A DNA stretch of 64,000 nucleotides from JBBKWU01 sp037969035 (lineage in GTDB: Bacteria > Pseudomonadota > Alphaproteobacteria > Micavibrionales > Micavibrionaceae), in assembly GCA_037969035.1 (NCBI GenBank), contig JBBKWU010000026.1:62001-126000 (forward strand). Reading direction: 5' to 3'. Below the pieces are notes generated by a model. The model had not been told where the DNA came from, made no database searches, and was given only the letters and a program-made list of their open reading frames with translations. The position numbers were made by a program, and so were the translations under genes. Positions 1 to 8,703 of this stretch are shown one piece after another; within the stretch, counting starts at the first letter, position 1; every line of letters begins with the position of its first letter.

Positions 1-102
1 GGTATGGATGACCGCGGCAAAGTTAAACTTTCCATGAAACGCGTTGACCAAGAAACTGGTCTGGAAATTCAAGCAGAGAAAAAAGAAGCCTCAAACGGCT
101 AA
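1..102 (+). CDS. pnp: Polynucleotide phosphorylase, C-terminal end (partial)
   Basis: An open frame enters from the left edge and ends at the TAA at 100-102. It encodes 33 residues that look like the end of the S1 RNA-binding domain of PNPase: the stretch MDDRGKVKLSMKRVDQETG is typical of the last S1 strand and is followed by a short charged tail. PNPase is the 3'-5' phosphorolytic exoribonuclease of the degradosome. The catalytic RNase PH domains and the KH domain lie outside the window. A strong terminator follows directly. The identification rests on a short segment, so another S1-domain protein is possible but less likely. Confidence 0.8.
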   Translation, partial: GMDDRGKVKLSMKRVDQETGLEIQAEKKEASNG

Positions 103-133
103 TTAGCTTCCTCTTCTGCTAAACACAAATAAC

Positions 134-162
134 AAAAGGCCTTCGATTGAAGGCCTTTTTTC
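134..162 (+). terminator. Rho-independent terminator after pnp
   Basis: A perfect 11-bp stem (AAAAGGCCTTC at 134-144, GAAGGCCTTTT at 149-159) with a GATT loop runs into a T-tract. It lies 32 bp after the pnp stop and 67 bp before the next start, so it should end the pnp transcript. Confidence 0.9.
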
Positions 163-229
163 TTGCACTGCACACAAAAATAACGCACAAAGCTAGTAAG
201 TTTTTTGAAACAAAAACGGGAATAGATTC

Positions 230-958
230 GTGCCGATTGAAAATGAAGTCAAGATTGTCCTTAATCCTAAATTCAATGCTAAATCTCTTAAAGGCTGGGA
301 ACTGAAAAAAATCCGTCAGGGTTATCTCGGCAACACAGCGCACCTGATCCGTGAAGGTAAAGATCATTTTGTTGTTTATCGCGATTGGGCTGGCAAAGAC
401 AGGCACGAGCTTGAAATCCGTATTCCTGTTGAAAAAGACGATTTTGACGCGCTTTGGACGACTTGCACCGATAAACACAAGCGCGATTATTATTTTGGCA
501 ACACAAGCTCAATGATCGAGGTTGGCCGCCTTCCCAAAACACCGCGCATTCGCGAATATGGCGATAAATGCTACTTCAACTATAAAGACTGGGTCGATGG
601 CCAAGATGTTCGCGTAGAAATTGGTGACAAAGACCCTATTCCGCAAAAAGTATTCGATGATTTATGGCCCAATTGTCAGGACACCATGTACAAAGACCGT
701 TATGTCTTGGTTGAAAATGACATTGAATGGGTTGTCGATTTTATGCGCAAAGGCGGCAAAGCAAACGGCGCGGTTTACTTCGTTCTCGCCGAAGCCGAAA
801 TGCCTGAAACCATGGACAAGCCCAAGAGCATAATTAAAGCAATCAGCAACGATGTTATATTCGAAGTGCCAAAAGGCAGTAAAGATTACACAAGCCGTAA
901 ACTATGTGACGAAACCTACGCCGCGCAAAAATTGAAAGAGATTAATTATGCCCCGTAA
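230..958 (+). CDS. CYTH domain protein (triphosphate tunnel metalloenzyme-like)
   Basis: The 242-residue protein begins at a GTG codon. The hallmark ExExK signature of CYTH proteins is right at the N-terminus (E4, E6, K8), and acidic beta strands of the type ELEIRIP, VRVEIGD and AEAEMPE recur through the chain, as expected for the acid-lined tunnel that binds metal-triphosphate. CYTH members include class IV adenylate cyclases, thiamine triphosphatases and inorganic triphosphatases; the substrate cannot be told here. There is no CHAD domain and no signal peptide. The stop overlaps the start of the next gene by 11 bp, so the two are probably co-transcribed. The central part is more divergent than in typical members. 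Confidence 0.7.
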   Translation: MPIENEVKIVLNPKFNAKSLKGWELKKIRQGYLGNTAHLIREGKDHFVVYRDWAGKDRHELEIRIPVEKDDFDALWTTCTDKHKRDYYFGNTSSMIEVGRLPKTPRIREYGDKCYFNYKDWVDGQDVRVEIGDKDPIPQKVFDDLWPNCQDTMYKDRYVLVENDIEWVVDFMRKGGKANGAVYFVLAEAEMPETMDKPKSIIKAISNDVIFEVPKGSKDYTSRKLCDETYAAQKLKEINYAP

Positions 959-1709
959 TCCTTTAAAGCTCCCCAAAATCATCGGTCATCGTGGCGCGTG
1001 CGGCTATGCACCGGAAAACACGATTGAATCTATCCAAACGGCTGCCGATATGGGTGTGGAATGGGTTGAGTTAGATGTGAAGCTCACCAAGGACGAAATT
1101 CCTGTGATTTTCCATGATGATACGCTAGAGCGTACAACCAATGGTTCTGGCCTTATTTCTGAAATCACATACGAGGATTTAAAGCAGCTAGAAGCAGGAA
1201 GCTGGTACGCCGATGGCTTCACAGGTGCGGCCGTGCCGACGCTTGAAGAAGTGTGTGATGTTTTGATTGAGCGTAATTTAGGGCTAAACCTTGAGATCAA
1301 ACCCTGCCCCGGACGTGAAGTTATCACGGCAGAAGTCGCGCTTGATGTTCTCTCTCGCGTTTGGGATGACCATGAAAGCCTGCTGATTAGCAGTTTTCAA
1401 CATGTTAGCTTAGAAACAGCGCGCGACATGGCAAACGACTGGTATCGCGGTTTGCTGGTTCATGATGAAACAGAATTGCCTGAGAACTGGAAAGAGCTAG
1501 TTGATTTCCTTGAATGCTCAACCGTTAATATCAATGCCGAGATCGCGACACGTGAAGCGATTGAGGACATTATTGACTACGACAAAGCCGTTTTGGTTTA
1601 CACCGTCAATGACCCGATGGTTGCGCGCCGCCTGCAAAGCTACGGCGTAGACAGCCTCTTCACAGACGTCCCCGACATCATCGCCGAGAACCTTCTGACG
1701 GTGCATTAG
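948..1709 (+). CDS. ugpQ: Glycerophosphodiester phosphodiesterase (UgpQ-type)
   Basis: This 253-residue cytosolic enzyme hydrolyses glycerophosphodiesters to sn-glycerol 3-phosphate and an alcohol. The GDPD family motifs are clear: HRG with catalytic H14, PENT at 22-25, the metal-binding ELD pair E41/D43, and the second catalytic His in FHDD (H56). A late metal glutamate is seen in LEIKP. There is no signal peptide, which favours the cytoplasmic UgpQ class over periplasmic GlpQ. The start overlaps the CYTH gene by 11 bp. The gene converges on fabI with only 10 bp between stops and no obvious terminator. Confidence 0.9.
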   Translation: MPRNPLKLPKIIGHRGACGYAPENTIESIQTAADMGVEWVELDVKLTKDEIPVIFHDDTLERTTNGSGLISEITYEDLKQLEAGSWYADGFTGAAVPTLEEVCDVLIERNLGLNLEIKPCPGREVITAEVALDVLSRVWDDHESLLISSFQHVSLETARDMANDWYRGLLVHDETELPENWKELVDFLECSTVNINAEIATREAIEDIIDYDKAVLVYTVNDPMVARRLQSYGVDSLFTDVPDIIAENLLTVH

Positions 1710-1719
1710 AAGCTCTGAA

Positions 1720-2532
1720 TTATCCTGCAATATCCTTTAGCGCGTCATGCGGTGGCATGCCAACGATGTTGAAGCCGCAATCTACATAATGGACTTCACC
1801 CGTCACAGCAGACGACAAATCAGACAACAGGTAAACGCCTGTTCCACCGATTTCGTCTAGCTCTACGGAGCGGCGCAGCGGTGATGCTGCCACATTATAT
1901 TTAAATGTCTGGCGCGCGCTACCGATAACGGCACCTGCGAGTGTACGCATTGGGCCTGCGGAAATTGCATTGACACGTACATTGTCTGGGCCAAGATCAA
2001 CCGCCAAATAACGCACGGATGCTTCAAGCGCCGCTTTTGCCACGCCCATCACATTGTAATTAGGCATTACTTTTTCCGCGCCATAATAGCTAAGCGTGAC
2101 AGCAGAGCCGCCATTTTTCATCAACGGTGCCGCACGACGCATCAGCGATGTGAAAGAATAGCAAGAAATGTGCATTGTATTGAGGAAGTTACTGAGCGAC
2201 GTATCAACATACTTGCCCTTCAGCTCTTCCTTATCGGAATACGCAACCGCATGGATAAGAAAATCAAGCTCTCCCCATTTGTCGTTCACAACATTCATTA
2301 CGCGATCAAGGTCTTCTTCTTTGGACGCATCACAGTTTTCAAGAAATGAACCGTTTAGGCTCTCAGCCAAAGGCTTCACACGCTTACCAAAAGCATCGCC
2401 TTGATAAGTAAATCCAAGCTCTGCACCCTGTGCGTGCAAGGCTTTCGCCATGCCCCAAGCGATAGAATGATCATTCGCGACCCCCATCACAAGTCCGCGT
2501 TTGCCCTTCATTAATTGTCCTGTATCGCTCAT
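1720..2532 (-). CDS. fabI: Enoyl-ACP reductase (NADH) FabI
   Basis: The 270-residue short-chain dehydrogenase catalyses the last step of each fatty acid elongation cycle, reducing trans-2-enoyl-ACP. The divergent FabI nucleotide motif (GVANDHSIAWGMA, residues 17-29) and the active site Y-x6-K (Y159, K166) with an upstream Tyr pair at 149-150 mark it as FabI and not FabG. The length matches the family. It is the last gene of a fabA-fabB-fabI unit on the minus strand, 21 bp after fabB, so it is probably co-transcribed with the unsaturated fatty acid genes. Confidence 0.96.
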   Translation of the reverse strand: MSDTGQLMKGKRGLVMGVANDHSIAWGMAKALHAQGAELGFTYQGDAFGKRVKPLAESLNGSFLENCDASKEEDLDRVMNVVNDKWGELDFLIHAVAYSDKEELKGKYVDTSLSNFLNTMHISCYSFTSLMRRAAPLMKNGGSAVTLSYYGAEKVMPNYNVMGVAKAALEASVRYLAVDLGPDNVRVNAISAGPMRTLAGAVIGSARQTFKYNVAASPLRRSVELDEIGGTGVYLLSDLSSAVTGEVHYVDCGFNIVGMPPHDALKDIAG

Positions 2533-2553
2533 CGCTTCGGTTATCTTTCTTGA

Positions 2554-3789
2554 TTAATCTTTATATTTACTCATCGCGAGTGTCGCGTTTGTGCCGCCAA
2601 AGCCGAAGCTGTTTGAAATAATGGTTTCATGCTGCACGTCGTTTACGGCCTCGCGTGCGATTGGCATGTTGCCTGCACCCTCGTCCAAGTTCTCGACATT
2701 GATACTTGGTGCTACAAAGTTATGTTTCATCATCAATAGGCTATAAATTGTTTCCTGCACGCCTGTTGCGCCCAGTGAATGGCCTGTCATAGATTTTGTT
2801 GCACTGATATACGGCATAGCGGCATCATCACGATCAAACACCTTACGAATGGCGTTTAGCTCTGTGATGTCCCCCACAGGTGTCGATGTGCCGTGTGTGT
2901 TGATATAGGTCACTGGCGTTTTCACGGTTTTCAGCGCTTGCTGCATACAGCGAACTGCGCCTTCACCGCTTGGGGCAACCATGTCAGCACCATCGGATGT
3001 CGCGCCATAACCTGTTACTTCAGCATAGATTTTTGCGCCACGGGCTTTGGCATGCTCAAGTTCTTCAAGAACAACAACCCCGCCACCGCCAGCAATAACA
3101 AACCCATCACGCGCCGCATCATAAGCACGTGCGGCTTGCTCAGGGGTATCATTATATTTCGAGGACATAGCGCCCATCGCGTCAAACAGCACGGACAATG
3201 CCCAATCAAGCTCTTCACCACCGCCCGCAAACATCACATCCTGCTTGCCCCACTGGATAAGCTCGACCGCATTACCAATGCAATGGCTTGATGTTGAACA
3301 CGCAGACGAGATTGAGTAATTCACGCCTTTGATTTTGAAGTTTGTCGCCGTGTTTGCGGAATTTGTTGAGGACATACATTTAGGAACAGCAAACGGCCCT
3401 ACGCGCTTTGGCCCTTTTTCACGGGCAATGTCAGCCGCAATAATTTGCGCATGCGTTGAAGGGCCACCAGAGCCAACAATAATACCTGTGCGCTCATTCA
3501 CGACGTCTTTTTCTTCAAGACCAGAATCTTCAATCGCCTGCACCATCGCAATGTGGTTATAGGCCGCGCCATCGCCCATAAAACGGAGCATGCGTTTATC
3601 GATATTATCCTCAAGCGAGATATTGGGTTTGCCGTAAACTTGTGAGCGAAAGCCCATTTCCGCATATTCCGGCGAAAATGTAATGCCTGACTTGCCAGCT
3701 TTAAGCGACGCCAGAACTTCTTCCGTATTATTACCAATGCAGGACACAACGCCCATGCCTGTAATTACAACTCTGCGTAAATTAGACAT
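2554..3789 (-). CDS. fabB: 3-oxoacyl-ACP synthase I FabB
   Basis: The 411-residue condensing enzyme has the Cys-His-His triad of KAS I/II: C164 in the nucleophile elbow SSACST, H299 in NTHGTST and H337 in MTGHSLGATG. Length and the N-terminal GMGVVSCIGNN motif fit FabB, and the position between fabA and fabI supports FabB (unsaturated chain elongation) over FabF. The gap to fabA is 24 bp and contains a good Shine-Dalgarno sequence (GGAGG) just before the ATG. Confidence 0.95.
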   Translation of the reverse strand: MSNLRRVVITGMGVVSCIGNNTEEVLASLKAGKSGITFSPEYAEMGFRSQVYGKPNISLEDNIDKRMLRFMGDGAAYNHIAMVQAIEDSGLEEKDVVNERTGIIVGSGGPSTHAQIIAADIAREKGPKRVGPFAVPKCMSSTNSANTATNFKIKGVNYSISSACSTSSHCIGNAVELIQWGKQDVMFAGGGEELDWALSVLFDAMGAMSSKYNDTPEQAARAYDAARDGFVIAGGGGVVVLEELEHAKARGAKIYAEVTGYGATSDGADMVAPSGEGAVRCMQQALKTVKTPVTYINTHGTSTPVGDITELNAIRKVFDRDDAAMPYISATKSMTGHSLGATGVQETIYSLLMMKHNFVAPSINVENLDEGAGNMPIAREAVNDVQHETIISNSFGFGGTNATLAMSKYKD

Positions 3790-3813
3790 ACCAACCTCCT
3801 CGCGGATTTTTGT

Positions 3814-4332
3814 TTAGGATTTTGAATTATCGAATAGGCCTACTTTTAGGCCTTGCGCGTCATAGACTTTTTCGCCATCGGCATACATTGTGCCGTCTGC
3901 GATACCAAGCACAAGGCGGCCTGTCATCACACGTTTGAAGTCAACGACATATTCAACAAGCTTCGTTGATGGTGTGACTTGCCCTGTTAGCTTCAACTCA
4001 CCAAGGCCAAGCGCACGACCTGAACCGAGAGAGCCTGTCCAACCAAGGAAGAAGCCTGTCAACTGCCATAGAGCATCAAGCCCCAAACAACCCGGCATCA
4101 CAGGATCATTTTCAAAATGGCATTTGAAGAACCAAAGATCAGGGTTAATATCAAATTCAGCCTTAATCACGCCTTTACCGTTGGCACCGCCATCAAGCGA
4201 TACTTCAGTAATGCGATCAAACATAAGCATTGGCGGTAACGGCAGCTTAGCATTGCCTTCGCCAAACATTTTACCGTGGCCACAAGAGATGATTTCATCG
4301 TAGCTATAGCTCGATTTTTGCTCAAAATTCAT
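3814..4332 (-). CDS. fabA: 3-hydroxydecanoyl-ACP dehydratase/isomerase FabA
   Basis: This bifunctional dehydratase/isomerase makes cis-3-decenoyl-ACP and thereby starts unsaturated fatty acid synthesis. The hot-dog fold motifs are intact, with catalytic H72 in FKCHFENDPVMPGCLGLD and D86 at its end. I chose the ATG at 4332 (172 residues, the usual FabA length) because TAGGA sits a few bases upstream. An in-frame ATG at 4359 gives nine more residues but has no ribosome binding site. A longer frame back to 4482 would overlap the upstream gene and is not supported. It is the first gene of the fabA-fabB-fabI unit. Confidence 0.94.
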   Translation of the reverse strand: MNFEQKSSYSYDEIISCGHGKMFGEGNAKLPLPPMLMFDRITEVSLDGGANGKGVIKAEFDINPDLWFFKCHFENDPVMPGCLGLDALWQLTGFFLGWTGSLGSGRALGLGELKLTGQVTPSTKLVEYVVDFKRVMTGRLVLGIADGTMYADGEKVYDAQGLKVGLFDNSKS

Positions 4333-4390
4333 ATCAATTTTCCTAGCTGTGTTACTCATTATGCGAATTTTATACGATTTTATAGCCGTC

Positions 4391-5359
4391 TTAGCAAGAG
4401 GCGATCGCACCTGATTGGCAAACCGATCTATAGGTTTCCAGCATCGCCGCCATCGCAAGCGGCTTTCCAATAACAGGCTCAAGCTCAGGCTCGCTCCCGC
4501 CCGACGCTACAGCAAGCATACGCCCTGCAGCTTTGGCACATGCTACGGCGCGGTCAAAATAATCATGTAGATTAACAGCATTAAAAAATGTCTGGCACGC
4601 AGGCTCTAAATTGTGAATCAAGTCATACGGTGCATTCGGTGGATAATCATTGGCTGCAATACCAAACCGCCAATCCGTTCCCGCAGGAATACCAAGACGC
4701 ACAGCTTCCTGTGTCATCACATATGACACCTGATCTAGCTTATCAGGCAACGATGGCACAGACACAAGCGAACACGCATTATGAGAGAGCGCGAGATAAC
4801 GCCCTGAAATCGCGCTCAAGCCACTAATGCTTTCGCCCAACGTCCAACCTTGTATGCCTACATTGCGTTCAATCACAACATCGCACAGCTCTTGCGCGGC
4901 AAGTTCATACGCCAAGCACCGCGCGGCGCACTCCATAAATATCCGCAGCACCTCCGCACGTGGCTGACCATGTTGCTCCATCTTCACAATCATATTGTGA
5001 ATCATAAAGATAATAAGCTCTTGGAATTGATAAGCGCATTCCAGCCACTCTTCAAAAATATCCCGCGCAAGCTCGCGCCCTTGCTCTGTCTCGTAATCAA
5101 TAATATAAGGCGGCGGCAGCGCATCAACAGCCAAATCACCATTGGCAGGCGCGCAATTCAATAATTCAATAAGATCGCAAATACTTTTATCCAACCCCAT
5201 GTCAGGATCATCAAACAGCAAAACCGTTTCAGTCAGCATCCCCGCCATAAGCTGCATCAGACGCATACCATCCGTCCCTTGCCCAGGCACAGAAGCCTGA
5301 TTAAAGAGTCGTTCATATAGCAACGCCGTAAATTCGGCTTTGTCCATTAAGTATGACAT
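4391..5359 (-). CDS. Hypothetical protein, helical, 322 aa
   Basis: I do not recognise this family. The protein is about 320 residues, soluble and probably mostly helical, with many Leu, Met, Ala and Glu residues, a Cys/His-containing middle (ECAARCLAYELAAQELC around residue 140) and no signal peptide or clear membrane segment. ATG codons at 5359 and 5347 both fit as starts. It lies directly upstream of fabA on the same strand, separated by 58 bp from the fabA start chosen here, so read-through into fabABI is possible. The DnaA-box-like cluster at 5438-5469 lies in its upstream region. A real gene is likely because the frame is long and codon use matches its neighbours. Confidence 0.7.
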   Translation of the reverse strand: MSYLMDKAEFTALLYERLFNQASVPGQGTDGMRLMQLMAGMLTETVLLFDDPDMGLDKSICDLIELLNCAPANGDLAVDALPPPYIIDYETEQGRELARDIFEEWLECAYQFQELIIFMIHNMIVKMEQHGQPRAEVLRIFMECAARCLAYELAAQELCDVVIERNVGIQGWTLGESISGLSAISGRYLALSHNACSLVSVPSLPDKLDQVSYVMTQEAVRLGIPAGTDWRFGIAANDYPPNAPYDLIHNLEPACQTFFNAVNLHDYFDRAVACAKAAGRMLAVASGGSEPELEPVIGKPLAMAAMLETYRSVCQSGAIASC

Positions 5360-5437
5360 CGATTTTCTTTTGTTTGAATCCTGTGCGAACGCACAAGCGT
5401 TGGAGGGGTTCGTATCGTAAAAAGTGATTTATAAGTC

Positions 5438-5469
5438 TGTGTATAGGCTGTGGGTTAATCTGTGGATAA
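5438..5469. promoter_or_regulatory. Cluster of three DnaA-box-like 9-mers
   Basis: Three 9-mers of the form TGTGNNTAN follow each other at 5438-5446 (TGTGTATAG), 5449-5457 (TGTGGGTTA) and 5461-5469 (TGTGGATAA). The last is a perfect complement of the DnaA consensus TTATCCACA. The first has one mismatch to TTATNCACA and the middle has more. Centres are 11-12 bp apart, so they lie on one helix face. They are in the gap between the 4391-5359 gene and the SH3 gene, upstream of the former. DnaA binding is an inference. Confidence 0.4.
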
Positions 5470-5492
5470 AATGACTACCCCACGCAACTAGA

Positions 5493-6017
5493 CTAGTTTA
5501 ATTCTTCGCTGTCGTAAATGCCCCAAAGGTATTTTCTTTCGACCCAGCCATCATAACCATGCGTTTCAACGCGGCACCAATCATCAGAACATTTCTTTAG
5601 ATTAGCGCTCACTAATGGTTCCAGACGTGCAACCATTTTAGAATCACTGCTAAAGCCCTGACGCACAGGCACAGGATCAACATGGTCGATCAACACTGTA
5701 CGCTCACCCGTCAGCAAAGATTGGTGAACCCAACCCAAATCGCCTTCATAGTCTTTAACTTTACGCCACGCATCAAACTCCTGCACGATCTCAACAGGCA
5801 AACCCTTTTGCTTATAAACCCACTTAATCGGGTAACGAAGTGCTGGCCCTGTACGTACATATGTTTTTTCAGAACGCAACGACACAAAACGCGGCAACGG
5901 TAAATCCGTTGTACGGAACCCTTGAACAACTTCTGGCTCGGACACCTCATCCTGCGCAAACGTCATTTGCGGTGCTACAAACATAAGAAAAGCGAGAGTG
6001 AGTATAATTTTTTTCAT
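5493..6017 (-). CDS. Exported SH3-like domain protein
   Basis: The 174-residue protein starts with a clean signal peptide (lysines, then ILTLAFLMFVAPQMTFA, cleavage near residue 20). Two bacterial SH3-type repeats follow: one around residues 35-100 with the typical VRTGPALRYPIKWVYKQKG motif and a closing GWVH, and a second one ending in WVERKYLWG. This matches the alphaproteobacterial COG3807-type SH3 proteins, thought to act in the periplasm at the cell wall. A longer frame begins at 6143, but the ATG at 6017 directly gives the signal peptide. It is transcribed divergently from dusA. Confidence 0.85.
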   Translation of the reverse strand: MKKIILTLAFLMFVAPQMTFAQDEVSEPEVVQGFRTTDLPLPRFVSLRSEKTYVRTGPALRYPIKWVYKQKGLPVEIVQEFDAWRKVKDYEGDLGWVHQSLLTGERTVLIDHVDPVPVRQGFSSDSKMVARLEPLVSANLKKCSDDWCRVETHGYDGWVERKYLWGIYDSEELN

Positions 6018-6094
6018 GAGAACCAAACCGATTAAATCTAAAAAACTGGACAATTCAAGGCGTTTTACGTCATAGTGCCGCACTTGAGACACAT

Positions 6095-7141
6095 ATGATA
6101 AAAGAGCTTGACCATAAATCAAGAGAAGAAATGGCGATTTCACAGGATAAGCACAACATACCGCATATTTCAGTTGCGCCGATGATGGATTGGACGGACA
6201 GGCATTGCCGTTACTTCCACCGCCTCATCTCGCCCAACGTGCGGCTTTACACTGAAATGGTGACGACTGGCGCGCTTTTACATGGAGACCGCGACCGTTT
6301 CTTACGCTTTAGCAACGAAGAACACCCGATTGCCGCGCAACTCGGCGGTGATAACCCACAAGCCTTAGCTGAATGCGCCAAAATCTGCGAAGATTACGGT
6401 TATGATGAAGTAAACCTCAATTGCGGCTGCCCTAGCGATCGCGTCCAAAACGGAAATTTCGGCGCGTGCCTTATGAGCCAGCCTGATCGCGTCGCACAAT
6501 GTGTTGAGGCCATGATCGCGGCAACGAACATCCCGATCACCGTAAAATGCCGCATCGCCATTGATGAATATGAAGAATTACCGTTTTTAAACAAATATAT
6601 AGAGATTGTTTCTAATGCTGGGTGCAAAACATTTATCGTACACGCCCGCAAAGCATGGTTAAATGGCTTAAGCCCAAAAGAAAACCGCGATGTACCACCG
6701 CTTCGCTATGATATCGTCGAGGAAATTAAAAAACTCTATCCAAAGCTCGAAATAATCGTAAATGGCGGCATAAAAACGCTAAATGATACAGAAAAACACG
6801 TAAATACGTTCGATGGCGTCATGATTGGACGAGAATCTTACCAAAATCCGTATTTTTTGGCTGAAATAGAGCAAAATATATACAAAAACACCGATACACT
6901 GTCCAGAGTTGATATCGCAGACGCCATGATTGGGTATATAGAGCAACAAAACCGCGATCACGGCACACCTGTAAAATCCATCACACGTCACATGATCGGC
7001 CTATTTCACGAACAAGCCGGATCACGCCAATGGCGCCGTTACATCAGTGAAAACGCCCATAAAGATGGCGCAACCGCGCGCGACATCATCGAAGGTGCAT
7101 TAAACGTCATGGAAAATAACGCTAATTGCCGCGCGGCCTAA
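6095..7141 (+). CDS. dusA: tRNA-dihydrouridine(20/20a) synthase DusA
   Basis: This FMN-dependent enzyme reduces uridine to dihydrouridine in the tRNA D-loop. Typical DusA signatures are the start of the barrel, VAPMMDWTDRHCR, the segment TEMVTTGALLHGD, and NLNCGCPSDRVQNGNFGACLM, which holds the catalytic cysteine. The C-terminal part carries the RNA-binding helical domain ending near residue 340. The length (348) fits the family. The start could be at 6095 or at the ATG at 6131, which has an AGAGAAG sequence upstream; neither site is strong. The last 4 bp overlap the convergent gene at 7138. Confidence 0.93.
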   Translation: MIKELDHKSREEMAISQDKHNIPHISVAPMMDWTDRHCRYFHRLISPNVRLYTEMVTTGALLHGDRDRFLRFSNEEHPIAAQLGGDNPQALAECAKICEDYGYDEVNLNCGCPSDRVQNGNFGACLMSQPDRVAQCVEAMIAATNIPITVKCRIAIDEYEELPFLNKYIEIVSNAGCKTFIVHARKAWLNGLSPKENRDVPPLRYDIVEEIKKLYPKLEIIVNGGIKTLNDTEKHVNTFDGVMIGRESYQNPYFLAEIEQNIYKNTDTLSRVDIADAMIGYIEQQNRDHGTPVKSITRHMIGLFHEQAGSRQWRRYISENAHKDGATARDIIEGALNVMENNANCRAA

Positions 7142-8205
7142 GGTAACGCAGGGGCTTGCGGGGCAATCTTTGTGCTATTTCTTGCGGCATAATCACGCAA
7201 AAATGCATCACCGCCCGGCAACGGACGCTTATCAAACTCCGCACGAATCTTGAAAAGCTCGTTATAAAACGCAATTTTAGCATCAGAACTCAAACCTAAC
7301 TGATTCAGCCCGTCTTCGAAATATTGCGGAAATTCTCTGTTCAAAACATCCGCCTCATCCTCCGTCGTAATTGTATCGGGATCAACAAGCGCATTAACAA
7401 GCTGCGTTACACCGTCTTGGTCGGAACCAAGATCATGAACATTTTGTGCACCCGTCAGAACATTTTCAACGATACTAAAAGCACCGACCGCTATCGCATG
7501 AGCAGCCGCTCTACGGTTATCTTCCAAAATAGAATAATCAAGTGGCTGCGCATTCCGCCAGAAGCCGTTTTCATTCGGATATTGACGTTGCAACGCTGCT
7601 AACCTGTCATTTATATCATCAATCTCAGCTTCAGTTCCAAGATAAACAAAAAAATCCCACTCTATATCCGTACTCAAATCTGGATTAGTAAGCAGTTCAC
7701 GTCCCCACTCCACATTTTGCATCTCTCTGTTTTTGCGATGTTCCGCTATTTTAGCCGGATCAAAACCCGTTTCAAGAGCCAGCGCAGCATCATCCAAACC
7801 TGCATCACCGCCCACATTCACCAAAAACCTGACAAAATCACCCTGCTTAGCCTGCGGCATTTGCGGCAGAACATTTGCTATATAATCCCGCAAAAGAGGG
7901 ATTACAGCATCCCTGTAATCGGTTTGAACCCTTACAAACTCTGCCATTGCGTCTTCATAAGCCTGCGTATTGCCGTGAAAATACTTGAGTTCAGGCTCGC
8001 GACGCATATATCCAAACATAAACTCTCGCGAGCTTCCATCAGGATAGTCCAACTCTATTCTATCGTAAGACAGCACATCACTTGAGCTTGTGCCACTTGA
8101 GCCTGTGCCGTAGGCTTGCGCTTCGTTAAAACCAAATGCGCCGTAACCAACCAAGGCAACCGCAGCCGTAGAAAACATCGTTTTTATAAGTGATTTTGTG
8201 TTCAT
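7138..8205 (-). CDS. Exported hypothetical protein, 355 aa
   Basis: I cannot assign a family. The N-terminus is a signal peptide (basic start, then MFSTAAVALVGYGAFGFNEAQA, cleavage near residue 31), followed by a short Gly/Ser/Thr linker and an acidic, probably helical domain rich in Asp, Glu, Ala and Tyr. There are no cysteines in the mature part, no membrane segment and no lipobox, so a soluble periplasmic protein is expected. The gene stands alone: the stop overlaps dusA by 4 bp convergently and the 84 bp upstream separate it from sufA. Confidence 0.75.
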   Translation of the reverse strand: MNTKSLIKTMFSTAAVALVGYGAFGFNEAQAYGTGSSGTSSSDVLSYDRIELDYPDGSSREFMFGYMRREPELKYFHGNTQAYEDAMAEFVRVQTDYRDAVIPLLRDYIANVLPQMPQAKQGDFVRFLVNVGGDAGLDDAALALETGFDPAKIAEHRKNREMQNVEWGRELLTNPDLSTDIEWDFFVYLGTEAEIDDINDRLAALQRQYPNENGFWRNAQPLDYSILEDNRRAAAHAIAVGAFSIVENVLTGAQNVHDLGSDQDGVTQLVNALVDPDTITTEDEADVLNREFPQYFEDGLNQLGLSSDAKIAFYNELFKIRAEFDKRPLPGGDAFLRDYAARNSTKIAPQAPALP

Positions 8206-8289
8206 TATTATTCTCCCTATTTTGAACTAGAAAAAACAATAACCCACAAGAAACCTATGTCAATAGCTTATGAGAGACACCTATGTAAA

Positions 8290-8610
8290 TTAAACCTGAA
8301 AGCTTTCGCCGCAACCGCACTGCCCTGTGGCGTTGGGGTTTGTGTAGGTAAAGGCGGAGTTGAACTTGTCCTCGACGTAGTCAATTTCCGTGCCGAGCAG
8401 CATCAACATATGCATCTTTGGCACAAACAAAACCGCGCCATCTTTCTCGAATTTGTCTTCGCTGTCCTTTTTCTCGAACGCGTGCTCCATCTTGTACGCA
8501 TGGCCTGAACAGCCTGTGTTTGTAACGCTCAGGCGCACACCGATGGCATTTTCGCCAAGTGCTGTACGTCTCTTTAGCTCTGCTGCGGCTTTATCTGTAA
8601 TTGTAATCAT
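8290..8610 (-). CDS. sufA: A-type Fe-S carrier protein SufA
   Basis: The 106-residue protein has the three invariant cysteines of A-type Fe-S carriers: C34 in the TGCSG motif and C98/C100 in the C-terminal CGCGESF. These carriers accept a cluster from the SufBCD scaffold and pass it to target enzymes. It is the last gene of the suf series on the minus strand, separated from sufT by a 93-bp gap that contains a palindromic repeat. IscA or ErpA would look similar; the suf context decides the name. Confidence 0.92.
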   Translation of the reverse strand: MITITDKAAAELKRRTALGENAIGVRLSVTNTGCSGHAYKMEHAFEKKDSEDKFEKDGAVLFVPKMHMLMLLGTEIDYVEDKFNSAFTYTNPNATGQCGCGESFQV

Positions 8611-8626
8611 CGCCTATTCCTCTTGC

Positions 8627-8697
8627 TGTCATCCTGAACGAAGTGAAGGATCTTAATGAAAATGGAAAAAGATTCTTCGCATGTGCTCAGAATGACA
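8627..8697. repeat. Dispersed intergenic palindromic repeat, copy 1
   Basis: Imperfect inverted repeat between sufT and sufA. The left arm begins TGTCATCCTGAACGAAG and the right arm ends GCTCAGAATGACA, with GGATCTT facing AAGATTC inside. The same arms occur at 31280-31344, also between two genes of one operon (gatC and gatA). It resembles the widespread TCATCCTGAGCGAAGCGAAGGATCT family of bacterial intergenic repeats and can fold into a long hairpin in RNA. Confidence 0.8.
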
Positions 8698-8703
8698 TTT
8701 TTG

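Noticed and set aside
2893..3291. 132-codon plus-strand frame opposite fabB
   Set aside because: Antisense shadow of a complete fabB; no family motif and no ribosome site.
5438..5469. Chromosomal replication origin at the DnaA-box cluster
   Set aside because: Only one perfect box, no AT-rich unwinding region and none of the usual origin neighbours; kept as a possible regulatory site only.
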